A stretch of DNA of 64,000 nt from Feifania hominis (GTDB lineage: Bacteria; Bacillota; Clostridia; Oscillospirales; Feifaniaceae): positions 372,001 to 436,000 of the forward strand of contig NZ_JACRSP010000002.1 of assembly GCF_014384765.1 (NCBI RefSeq), written 5' to 3'. Every line of letters begins with the position of its first letter. Position 1 is the first letter of the stretch. The translations under genes and the position numbers were made by a program. This document shows, piece after piece, positions 26,396 to 33,635 of the stretch. Under the pieces are notes generated by a model. That model was not told where the DNA came from, ran no database searches, and saw only the letters and a program-made list of their open reading frames with translations.

Positions 26396-26489
26396 TTGTC
26401 CACTTCCCTTCCTGTTCCGATTTTGAATGTGGTGCGCAGCCGGAGACCGGTGCGCACCACATTGTGATCATATGAATTTGTAAGGACAG

Positions 26490-27542
26490 TTATTTCGTGA
26501 TATAGGGGTCATCGTTCATGTTTTCTGCGGTGAAATCGAGCCAGGCGGTTCCGTAGATCACCTTGCCGTCCACCACAACGGACTCATAGCCCTCGGCGCC
26601 GAGGTTGTCACCGGTCTTAACCGTGCCGCCCTCTTTGACGATCTTGGCCACTTCGCACATGGCGTAGCTGGTCTGCTTGGTATCCCACAGGGAGATCATC
26701 TGAATCGTACCGGACTCAAGGAATTTGCCCGAGGTCTCGGTAACGCTGGTGCCGACGATCTTGATCTCACCGGACTTGCCAGCCTCTTCCACTGCCAGAG
26801 CGGCGCCGGCCGGATCGATGACCGAGCAGCCGATAATGCCCTTGAGGTTCGGGTAGGTCTTCATCAGCTCCTGGGTCTTGGTCTTGGCGGTATCCTGATT
26901 CTCGTTCGATTCGACATAGTCCGCAACGAGCTTCATGTTCGGGTAGTGCTCCTTCTGATAGGCGACGGCGGCGTCAGACCACTCCTTGTGAGTCTGCGCC
27001 TGGATGGAACCGAGGATGATGGCATACTCGCCCTCTTCGCCCATCTCTTTGGCAAGGGCCTGCATCAGATGTTCGCCGTAGGCGGCATTCTGGAACGCCT
27101 CCACATCGTAGTGGACATTTTCGGCACTCGGAGCCTCGTGGCTGATGACAACGATACCCTGGTCCATGGCTTTTTTCATTGTAATCTCAAGGGGCTCGGT
27201 GGCAAGGGGAACGATGTGGATGACATCAACTTTCTGGGTGATGGCGTCCTCAAGAGCCTGAAGCTGAAGCGCCGAGTCCGGGGTGGCGGAACCGCCCTGG
27301 TAGAAAGTGCCGCCGTTTTTCGCGACCCACTCCTCGCCGCCGGGGATCATCTGGTCAAACCAGGCGATTCCCTTGAGCTTCGGGATGGTGACAATGTCAA
27401 GCTCGGTCTTCTCCGGCTCTGTCGTGCCGGGGTCGGTGGTGCTGCCGGGGTTTGTGTCGGGATCTTCAGCAGGGGTCTTGGCGCAGGCGCCCAGCGCCAG
27501 CAGCATGACCGCTGCAAGAAGCAGTGCAAGTACTCTTTTCAT
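26490..27542 (-). CDS. sugar-type ABC transporter substrate-binding lipoprotein
   Basis: 350 residues. The first 20 are a lipoprotein signal ending LLALGAC, with Cys20 as lipid attachment site, then a Thr/Pro/Asp-rich linker. The binding domain (IPKLKGIAWFDQMIPGGEEW, then IIGCSVIDPAGAALAVEEAG and VGTSVTETSG) follows the periplasmic binding protein type I fold and resembles the LsrB/RhaS branch more than ribose binders. The ligand cannot be named. ATG at 27542 follows GGAGGAGG. It lies 59 bases behind the creatininase gene with no terminator between, so it is part of that operon. Confidence 0.9.
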   Translation of the reverse strand: MKRVLALLLAAVMLLALGACAKTPAEDPDTNPGSTTDPGTTEPEKTELDIVTIPKLKGIAWFDQMIPGGEEWVAKNGGTFYQGGSATPDSALQLQALEDAITQKVDVIHIVPLATEPLEITMKKAMDQGIVVISHEAPSAENVHYDVEAFQNAAYGEHLMQALAKEMGEEGEYAIILGSIQAQTHKEWSDAAVAYQKEHYPNMKLVADYVESNENQDTAKTKTQELMKTYPNLKGIIGCSVIDPAGAALAVEEAGKSGEIKIVGTSVTETSGKFLESGTIQMISLWDTKQTSYAMCEVAKIVKEGGTVKTGDNLGAEGYESVVVDGKVIYGTAWLDFTAENMNDDPYITK

Positions 27543-27601
27543 TTTCTTTTTTCCTCCTCCAAACTTATCCATCAACACAGGCTCTGCCTGTAGAGTGGGC
27601 T

Positions 27602-28381
27602 TCACAGCGAGGGGATCGCCTGAATCTCCTCAAAGATGCCGACGAGCTTTTTGCCCGCGTAGTCGAGCATCATACGGCCCTTTTCCGGGGTCGCCTTGGT
27701 GGCGGCGCCGATGACACCGGTCTTACTGATGTCGGCGGTGACCCAGCCCATGTTGACCGGGCCGAACACCGTGACAAAGCGATTTTTTCTCATCTGCTCC
27801 GGCGGGTACGAGTCGATGCAGGCCTCGCGGTCGACAAGCTCGGGGTGCAGCGCCATAATCAGGCTTGTCTCAAGCTCGCAGGCATGAAACACGCCGTCGC
27901 GCGGGCTCTGCTGAATGTCCTTCATCAGGTCAGCCCAGAAATCGGTGAACCACCAGTCGATCACAAACGGACGCAGGCCGTAGTCGTCGCGCATGTCGCG
28001 GGCGACCGCGTTGAGCACATCGGTGTTGCCGCCGTGGGCGTTGAGCATCACAAATTTCTCAAAGCCGTGGCGCGCGACGCTCTTGGCCATGTCGCGCAGC
28101 ATGGCAATCAGGGTGTCAAGGCTGTAGGTCAGCGTTCCGCAAAAGCTCATGTGCTCGTTGCTCTTGCCGACGGCAATGGTGGGCAGCACGAGAACGTCCA
28201 TCTGAGCGGGGACGTTCTTCTCAAAGCTCTGAATGACCCCCTCGAGAATCAGCGTATCGGTGCCGATGGGCAGGTGTTTGCCATGCTGCTCATGGGCTGC
28301 GATCGGGAGCACCACAATGGTCTTTTTCCTGTCGAGTGCTGCGACTTCGTTGGAGCGCAGCTTCGTCAAATACTGTAACAT
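27602..28381 (-). CDS. creatininase family protein
   Basis: 259 residues of PF02633. These metal enzymes open cyclic amides or C-C bonds (creatinine amidohydrolase, FAPy deformylase ArfB, MftE, and diketo-inositol ring hydrolases). Metal ligands are seen in LPIAAHEQHGKHLPIGTDT (the EQHGxHLPxxTD motif), MLNAHGGNTDVLN and HACELETSL. GGAGG stands 8 bases before the ATG at 28381. It is the first gene of a seven-gene operon with an ABC sugar importer, an M42 peptidase and an FGGY kinase. This suggests ring opening of an imported cyclic amide or cyclitol derivative, which is inference. Confidence 0.9.
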   Translation of the reverse strand: MLQYLTKLRSNEVAALDRKKTIVVLPIAAHEQHGKHLPIGTDTLILEGVIQSFEKNVPAQMDVLVLPTIAVGKSNEHMSFCGTLTYSLDTLIAMLRDMAKSVARHGFEKFVMLNAHGGNTDVLNAVARDMRDDYGLRPFVIDWWFTDFWADLMKDIQQSPRDGVFHACELETSLIMALHPELVDREACIDSYPPEQMRKNRFVTVFGPVNMGWVTADISKTGVIGAATKATPEKGRMMLDYAGKKLVGIFEEIQAIPSL

Positions 28382-28437
28382 CGCAATTCCTCCACTCAAT
28401 GTAGCCGGTTGTATCCCGTCGGATAAGGTCTTGCTAC

Positions 28438-28446
28438 AGTATAGCA
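28438..28446 (-). promoter_or_regulatory. extended -10 element of the creatininase operon
   Basis: On the minus strand TGC-TATACT lies about 57 bases before the start codon. A TTGACA at 28454-28459 is only 10 bp away, too close to act as its -35, so the extended -10 reading is preferred. Confidence 0.5.
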
Positions 28447-28500
28447 CATAACCTGTCAAAAATCGAGAACCCGAACATATATTTTTATTTCTTAACGACA

Positions 28501-28531
28501 GAAAAGCGCGGCATTCGATGCCGCGCTTTTC
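28501..28531 (-). terminator. hairpin downstream of the MBL hydrolase gene
   Basis: GAAAAGCGCGGCAT and its complement form a perfect 14-bp stem with a 3-base loop. The minus-strand tail has only CTTTTC within the stem and TGTCG after it, so it is a weaker terminator than others here. The stretch 28532-28649 shows nothing else. Confidence 0.6.
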
Positions 28532-28649
28532 GTTCCACCGACAGTGGAATGATGTATCTGTTATCGTTGTGTCCGTCACACTCCACCGGTCTTTGTATTT
28601 CTCTGTTTTTCAAACAGGCACGACAGGCTGGCCGTCTGAGGCATTTTCG

Positions 28650-29240
28650 TCACAGTGCAATCTCCTGACCGGGTCTGACAATCAGCGGGTCCTTTCCCCG
28701 GAAAGCGCGCGCCATCTCCTCATCAAAGAGCTCGCCTGGTTTCATGTGAATCGGGATGGTGTGCTTCGCCCCGATCAGCCTTGAACACTCGGCCGCCTCG
28801 GCCGGGTCCATGTTATAGACGCCGTCGATGGGCAGCAGCGCATAGTCGAGCTCGAGCGCCGCCATGCCGGCCATGGCCTCAGTCTTTGAAGTGTCGCCCG
28901 CGGCGTAGAGCTTCACCCCGTCAACGGTGATGAGAAAGCCGACACAGACATTTGGGTCATGGTTGCGGTTGCTCGCCGGAACAGCCTGCATCTGCACGCC
29001 GCCGACGGCAAAACTCCGGTGTACGCCGCCCTCGAGCGCCTCGCGCCAGGTGATGACGGCACAGCCCGGCTTGCGGCCGGGCAGATCGATCACATTGTGG
29101 TCGTAGTGGTCGTGGGTCACCAAAATGACATCGGCCGGCAGCTCATACCCGTCCCCTGCGTAAGGGTCGACATAAACGACCGTCCCCTCGTCGGAACACA
29201 GACGGTAGCTCCCGTGACCCTGATAGTACAGTTTTGCCAT
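28650..29240 (-). CDS. MBL-fold metal-dependent hydrolase (UPF0173-like)
   Basis: 196 residues of the small metallo-beta-lactamase fold. The metal motif is LVTHDHYDHNVID, with AGDTSK as the later Asp and IPIHMKPGE as the last His. Family members of this size are annotated as UPF0173 or L-ascorbate-6-phosphate-lactonase-like hydrolases, and the substrate is unknown. GGAGG lies 7 bases before the ATG. It stands upstream of the creatininase operon and downstream of the SLH protease, apparently on its own. Confidence 0.88.
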   Translation of the reverse strand: MAKLYYQGHGSYRLCSDEGTVVYVDPYAGDGYELPADVILVTHDHYDHNVIDLPGRKPGCAVITWREALEGGVHRSFAVGGVQMQAVPASNRNHDPNVCVGFLITVDGVKLYAAGDTSKTEAMAGMAALELDYALLPIDGVYNMDPAEAAECSRLIGAKHTIPIHMKPGELFDEEMARAFRGKDPLIVRPGQEIAL

Positions 29241-29251
29241 CTGCTTGCCTC

Positions 29252-31105
29252 CTATTGCGTCATGGTAAAGATCTGAAATTCCCCATAGGCAGAGGTGATA
29301 TCACAGACGATCCCCTTACCAATGCTCGGATTATAAAAGTACATCGGCACGTTAAAGCTATCGCCGTCACCCGTAAGCTCGTTACTCATTACATCGTCAT
29401 AATAATAACCGCTGTCGAACAGCAGATCATAATAGGCTTCAATGTATTCAAAACGATCGACACTGTAGTAGTATGACACGCAGTTATAAGCTGTGTAGTG
29501 AAAGTTCTCCTTATAGCCGCAGATTTTGCTGAAGTCCGGAACCCACCAGGCGTCGCTGTAACAGGGAATCCGGCTGTTCAGAGAAAGATCCCTCTTTATG
29601 GTGAGGACGTTGCTTTCATCCGACTGTGCGCCAAGGCGCACCGCCTTGACCGCAAATTCATACGTTTCGCCCGGCTTAATCCAGTCGACTGAAAAGGAGT
29701 AATCCTCACTCCAAACCATCGCATACGGCTCGTACCAGTACATGTCCTCAGGCGGTGCGTAATAGACATTGTAGTAGTCCGCGAAGGGCACTGGGTCGAA
29801 CTGCACATAGTAGACGCCGTCCACCTCGCGCACCAACCGCAGATTTTGAGGCGGGTTGAGAAATGTCTCCCTGCAAAAGGCAGTCAGCGAGAGCGCTCTC
29901 TTCCCGGACAGACCTTTGAGAATATTGACGGGAATGGCGAAGTTCAGGTTCTGCCCGTCCACAATTGTCGAGGCGGTGACGCCAATCACCTCGCCTTTCA
30001 TATTGAACAGCGCGCCACCGCTGCTGCCGCCGCTGATCGGCGCTGAGGTCTGAATTCTGCCGTCCCGAATCGAGGAGACAACGCCCTGTGACACCGTATT
30101 GAACAGGCCGACCGGGCTGCCGATGGCAACGACGCTCTCGCCGACTTTCAGCTGATTGGAGTCGCCGAGCTTCACCGGCGTCAGCCCCGTCTTATTGATT
30201 TTGATGACGGCGAGGTCATGCTCAATGCTGTAGTCCTGCACAACGACTTCGCCCGTGTAGATCGTGCCGTCGTCAAACTGCACCATCATAGCCTCGGCCT
30301 GATCCATCACATGGAAATTTGTCGCAATCGTCCCGTCTGCGTCGAGGATGATGCCGCTCCCCTGCCAGGAAGAATCGCCGTTGGCGGCGCGTATGAGTAC
30401 AATGCTCCTCTTGTTGTCGGCGACGTCCACCGCAGTCTGCGCCTGATTGGGGTCAATGACAGTTGCGATGAATTTGTTTGCCATGCCGACAGACAGCTTG
30501 CCGTCCCGCTCCAGCTTCTCGACGAGCAATGTCTGCTCGCCCTTGCAGGGGAAACGCAGCGCGTCGTAGGACATCCTGGCAACATGACCGCGCACAAACG
30601 TTTCGCTCGCAAGTCTGGCATTCAAATCCGAGGGGATCAGCCCGATTCCGGTGGCAAATTCCACGGCTTTTGCGTAGGTAAAATCCCCCTCGGTATCCCG
30701 GTAGCCAAGACTGCGCAGCAGAAACGTCGTATACATACGCGCGTCGATCAGATTGTCGGTTCCGAATTTGTCGGCTGCAATGCCGTTTGCAAGCCCGTTC
30801 TGGTAGGCATAGGCGACATAACCGTGCACCCATGCCGGCACATCGGTAAAGGGGATCTCCGCGTCTGCAAGAGCGGTTGCCTGCTGTTCCGCGCCGAGCA
30901 GCCGAATAAGCATCACAAGCCCCTCGGCACGCGTCGGCGCACGTTCGAGCTCAAAGCCGTTTCCCGTGCCCTTGAAGACGCCGAGCTCCGAGAGGCACTG
31001 CGCATATGACTCATAGGCCGACGCCGCGCCGGCAGGAAGTATCACAGTCAGCAGCAGCAAAGCCATCACAATGGCAGCACACATGGGTCTTGCAAACCGT
31101 TTCAT
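29252..31105 (-). CDS. secreted SLH-linked S1C (HtrA-like) serine protease
   Basis: 617 residues. Signal peptide at 1-30 (VMALLLLTVILPAGAASA), SLH-like modules at ~31-190 (ERAPTRAEGLVMLIRLLGAE, then FTDVPAWVHGYVAYAYQNGL), trypsin-like domain at ~225-395 and an Fn3-like region at ~410-510, then an uncharacterised C-terminus rich in Tyr. The triad is His265 (ATNFHVM), Asp297 (EHDLAVIKI) and Ser362 (GGSSGGALFN). No PDZ domain follows, unlike classical HtrA. The protein would be held on the wall by its N-terminus. GGGAGGG precedes the ATG at 31105. It is likely a surface quality-control or processing protease; targets are unknown. Confidence 0.88.
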   Translation of the reverse strand: MKRFARPMCAAIVMALLLLTVILPAGAASAYESYAQCLSELGVFKGTGNGFELERAPTRAEGLVMLIRLLGAEQQATALADAEIPFTDVPAWVHGYVAYAYQNGLANGIAADKFGTDNLIDARMYTTFLLRSLGYRDTEGDFTYAKAVEFATGIGLIPSDLNARLASETFVRGHVARMSYDALRFPCKGEQTLLVEKLERDGKLSVGMANKFIATVIDPNQAQTAVDVADNKRSIVLIRAANGDSSWQGSGIILDADGTIATNFHVMDQAEAMMVQFDDGTIYTGEVVVQDYSIEHDLAVIKINKTGLTPVKLGDSNQLKVGESVVAIGSPVGLFNTVSQGVVSSIRDGRIQTSAPISGGSSGGALFNMKGEVIGVTASTIVDGQNLNFAIPVNILKGLSGKRALSLTAFCRETFLNPPQNLRLVREVDGVYYVQFDPVPFADYYNVYYAPPEDMYWYEPYAMVWSEDYSFSVDWIKPGETYEFAVKAVRLGAQSDESNVLTIKRDLSLNSRIPCYSDAWWVPDFSKICGYKENFHYTAYNCVSYYYSVDRFEYIEAYYDLLFDSGYYYDDVMSNELTGDGDSFNVPMYFYNPSIGKGIVCDITSAYGEFQIFTMTQ

Positions 31106-31139
31106 ACAATTGCCCTCCCTGTCCCATTGATATAGCTTT

Positions 31140-31168
31140 ATTATATATATTTCCATACATTTTGTCAC
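31140..31168 (-). promoter_or_regulatory. promoter of the SLH protease gene
   Basis: On the minus strand GTGACA (31168-31163) and perfect TATAAT (31145-31140) are 17 bp apart, 34 bases before the start codon. Confidence 0.75.
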
Positions 31169-31200
31169 GTATCTTTTTGGAGTCTTCTCCTTGGCAGGGC

Positions 31201-31229
31201 TTGACGCGGCGTGTCGAATATGGTAAACT
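31201..31229 (+). promoter_or_regulatory. promoter of the riboswitch-mntP unit
   Basis: TTGACG at 31201-31206 and TAAACT at 31224-31229 are 17 bp apart, placing transcription start just ahead of the riboswitch. Confidence 0.65.
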
Positions 31230-31242
31230 GAAGCAACTTTTC

Positions 31243-31326
31243 ATGGGGGAGTAGTTTGCACCTCGGTGTGACAAGTCAACACTCTGGCCTTTGGGCCTGG
31301 CTTGCCTTAAAAAACGAGACTCATGT
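31243..31326 (+). ncRNA. yybP-ykoY manganese riboswitch
   Basis: The aptamer opens with the hallmark GGGGAGUAG (31246-31254). The distal part GACAAGTCAACA, CTCTGGCC-TTTG-GGCC-TGGCTTG and the closing ACGAGACTC (31315-31323) follow; GAGT pairs with ACTC as P1. This family binds Mn2+ and turns on exporters. It lies directly before mntP and is followed by a terminator sharing bases with P1, so an ON switch by transcription antitermination is the likely mechanism. The aptamer is compact, about 80 bases. Confidence 0.85.
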
Positions 31327-31356
31327 ACGGCGAACCGTACATGGGCCTTTTTCTTT
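31322..31356 (+). terminator. riboswitch expression-platform terminator
   Basis: CATGTACGG and CCGTACATG pair around CGAA, then GGCC and a T-rich run (TTTTTCTTTT). Its left arm begins in the last bases of the aptamer's P1 helix. Confidence 0.85.
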
Positions 31357-31373
31357 TGTAAAGGATGGTTGTC

Positions 31374-31940
31374 ATGGGCGTTTTTACACTCTTTCTCATT
31401 GCGCTCGGGCTGTCGATGGACGCCTTTGCGGTCTCCATTTCCGATGGTCTGTGTTATCCGCAGGCCGGCCGGAAGCAGGCGTTTTTGACCGCTCTTGTCT
31501 TCGGGGTGTTTCAGGCCGGCATGCCGATGATCGGCTATTTTGCCGGGCGTACTTTCGCCGGGGCCATCTCGTCGCTCGACCACTGGATCGCCCTCGTGCT
31601 TCTCGGTTTCATCGGCGGAAAGATGCTCATCGAGGCCATTCGCGAGCTGCGCGAACCCGAGAGCTGCCCGGCGCGCAAATTCTCCTTTCAGCTTCTGCTG
31701 ATGCAGGGCGTGGCGACCAGCATCGACGCGCTCGCCGTCGGGGTCAGCTTTGCGGTGATGGATGTGAACATCTTCTACGCCGCCGGCTTTATCGGGGTAA
31801 CAACCTTTCTGTGCAGCTTTGCGGGATTCTTTCTCGGGCGGATCTTCGGCGGCCGGTGGGGGCAGAAAGCCGAAATTCTCGGCGGTCTCATCCTCATCGG
31901 CATCGGGCTCAAAATATTCATCGAACACACCTTTGCATAG
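31374..31940 (+). CDS. mntP: manganese efflux pump MntP
   Basis: 188 residues with six membrane helices. Both copies of the family's metal motif are visible: LGLSMDAFAVSISDG at the start and ATSIDALAVGVSFAVMD in the second half, each with the conserved Asp. The protein exports Mn2+ to prevent intoxication. Start choice: ATG at 31374 is 8 bases after AAAGGA, whereas the ATG at 31365 lies inside that ribosome binding site. Control by the upstream Mn2+ riboswitch matches the function exactly. Confidence 0.95.
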   Translation: MGVFTLFLIALGLSMDAFAVSISDGLCYPQAGRKQAFLTALVFGVFQAGMPMIGYFAGRTFAGAISSLDHWIALVLLGFIGGKMLIEAIRELREPESCPARKFSFQLLLMQGVATSIDALAVGVSFAVMDVNIFYAAGFIGVTTFLCSFAGFFLGRIFGGRWGQKAEILGGLILIGIGLKIFIEHTFA

Positions 31941-31944
31941 AGTG

Positions 31945-31974
31945 AGAGCGGGCCCCGCTGGGCCCGCTCTTTTA
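31945..31974 (+). terminator. terminator of mntP
   Basis: AGAGCGGGCCC and GGGCCCGCTCT form an 11-bp stem around a CGCT loop followed by TTTT; it overlaps the stop codon of rnmV on the other strand. Confidence 0.88.
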
Positions 31975-32616
31975 CGGTTTGAACAGGCGAGACACCGTCT
32001 GCCGGTACTCCTCAAAGTCCATCAGCACATTGACCATCTCGAGAAGTCCCTTGGCCGACAGATTTTCCGGCAGTGAGAGCTCCCGGCACAGCCTGGCGCG
32101 GCGCTGTGCGCTGCCCTGCCCGCCCGAGAGTCCCGCCTCATAGAAATCCGTCTTTGTGACACGGCGCGGCGGGCGTTCCTGCGGCGCCCTCGGGGTCACG
32201 CCCGCGCGCTCGAGCGCATCGCGCAGCGTCTGCAGCTCCATCCCCTCCACGCCGAGCTTCCCCTCTTTCGACGGGGCGGCCTTGCGGCGCTCCTTGCCGA
32301 GAATATCGGGAATGTAGGCGTTTCGGATGCTTCCCTCAGGGATGGCCCCGCGCAGATAGCCGCGTATGACAAAGCCCGCGCGGTCGCTGTCCGTGAGAAT
32401 CAAAAGCCCGCGCCGCCGCGCGAGCTCGCGCAGCATCTGCATCTTTTCGCGGTCCTTGAAGATGCGAAAGCCGCCGGTCTCAATGATGAGTCCGTCGACG
32501 ACGGCTGAGAGCTTGATCTTGTCGTACTTGCCCTCGACGATGATCGCCTCGCGAACCGCTATTTTCTGATTTGCGCGCTGATCATGCGCGCGATCAGCAT
32601 TTCGAGTTCCGTCCAT
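31972..32616 (-). CDS. rnmV: ribonuclease M5
   Basis: RNase M5 cuts 5S rRNA precursor to its mature ends. The Toprim domain begins AIIVEGKYDKIKLSAVVDGL with the catalytic Glu, and DSDRAG is the second Toprim motif. The C-terminal half is the DUF4093 substrate-binding part (LPENLSAKGLLEMVNVLMDF). The start is unusual. Homologs begin just before AVREAIIVEG, but the only codon there is ATA, overlapping the TAG stop of holA. The nearest canonical in-frame start is ATG at 32616, inside the end of holA, with a weak AGCAGG site; I use it here (214 residues). Confidence 0.85.
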   Translation of the reverse strand: MDGTRNADRAHDQRANQKIAVREAIIVEGKYDKIKLSAVVDGLIIETGGFRIFKDREKMQMLRELARRRGLLILTDSDRAGFVIRGYLRGAIPEGSIRNAYIPDILGKERRKAAPSKEGKLGVEGMELQTLRDALERAGVTPRAPQERPPRRVTKTDFYEAGLSGGQGSAQRRARLCRELSLPENLSAKGLLEMVNVLMDFEEYRQTVSRLFKP

Positions 32617-33635
32617 TTGTTGAGCCTGCTTTTCTTCAGATTCCGGTCGGCCTCGCTGATGAGGCCGATGCACTGTTTCAAAAAGTCCACATTGAGCGTC
32701 GACACCGCGTTGAAGTACCGGCGCAGAATGAACTTGCGGTTTGCTTTCACGCCGAAGTCGGCTGCGACCGTGTCGACACTCGTGATACCCCGCGCCGCGG
32801 CGAGCGCCACATACAAAAGCTCGGAGAACATCACGCCGATGTGATAGAGAATCACGGTCGGTTCCTCGCGGTTGAGCCGGCAGGCCGTCAGCAGCCGCAG
32901 TGTCCTGTCATAGTTACGGCTCAGGATGCAGTCGGTGATCTCAAAGATGTTGACCCCTGTCGAGCGCGAGGCCACCTCGTCGATGTCCTCCCGGCTGACG
33001 TCAGGTCCCTCGACATAGAGCGCGAGCTTCTCAATCTCGTTGTTGAGCGCGACCATGTCGGCGTCGGTCACGAGAATCAGATAGTTCGCCGTCTGATCGT
33101 CGATGCGCTTGCCCTCGGCCTCAAAGTGGCGGCGAATCCATCCGACGAGCTCACGGGCATCCTGCCGCGAGAACTCGAGCAGCCTTGCGCTCTTGCCGAG
33201 CGCTGTGATCTCACTCTGGCGGGCGCGGCGGGCCGCGTCGTCGCCTGCAAGGTAGGCACTGTCGTAGTAGAACACGACGGCCGTGCCCTGCGGCACTGCG
33301 GCGAGCGCATCGAGCAGCTGCTTTCTCGGCTCCCCCTTGAGCTTGCGGGTGTCAACATCTTTCAGCAGAAGAATGCGGTTGCTCATCGCAAAGGAGACGT
33401 TGTCGAGTTCATCGAGAAAATCCTCGAGCACAAAGCTCATGTCGTCAAAGACCGTCAGGGCAAACTGGTCGTCCCCCGGGCCGAGAAAGTACTTTTTGAA
33501 GAGCCCGAAATAGTGCTCCTTGAGATAGTCCTCCTCGCCGGAGAAGACATAGGCTCCGTCGAAGCGGCCCTCCTTACAGTCCTTGAGAAAGGCGCGCACA
33601 GCGTCCTTTTTGAGTTCCCTTTGGCTCTTGTACAT
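32559..33635 (-). CDS. holA: DNA polymerase III, delta subunit
   Basis: 358 residues. HolA opens the sliding clamp as part of the clamp loader. Recognisable parts are YVFSGEEDYLKEHYFGLFKK at the N-terminus, the middle NEIEKLALYVEGPDVSREDI and SRSTGVNIFEITDCILSRNY, and the C-terminal collar domain ending near LEMLIARMISAQIRK. The ATG overlaps the comEC stop by one base and has GGGAGG 6 bases before it. comEC-holA-rnmV is a compact operon; comEC next to holA is a common arrangement in bacteria. Confidence 0.93.
   Translation of the reverse strand: MYKSQRELKKDAVRAFLKDCKEGRFDGAYVFSGEEDYLKEHYFGLFKKYFLGPGDDQFALTVFDDMSFVLEDFLDELDNVSFAMSNRILLLKDVDTRKLKGEPRKQLLDALAAVPQGTAVVFYYDSAYLAGDDAARRARQSEITALGKSARLLEFSRQDARELVGWIRRHFEAEGKRIDDQTANYLILVTDADMVALNNEIEKLALYVEGPDVSREDIDEVASRSTGVNIFEITDCILSRNYDRTLRLLTACRLNREEPTVILYHIGVMFSELLYVALAAARGITSVDTVAADFGVKANRKFILRRYFNAVSTLNVDFLKQCIGLISEADRNLKKSRLNKWTELEMLIARMISAQIRK

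Noticed and set aside
28454..28459. Perfect TTGACA as -35 of the creatininase operon
   Set aside because: It is only 10 bp from the TATACT -10, too close for a sigma-A promoter, and no good -10 lies 17 bp downstream of it.
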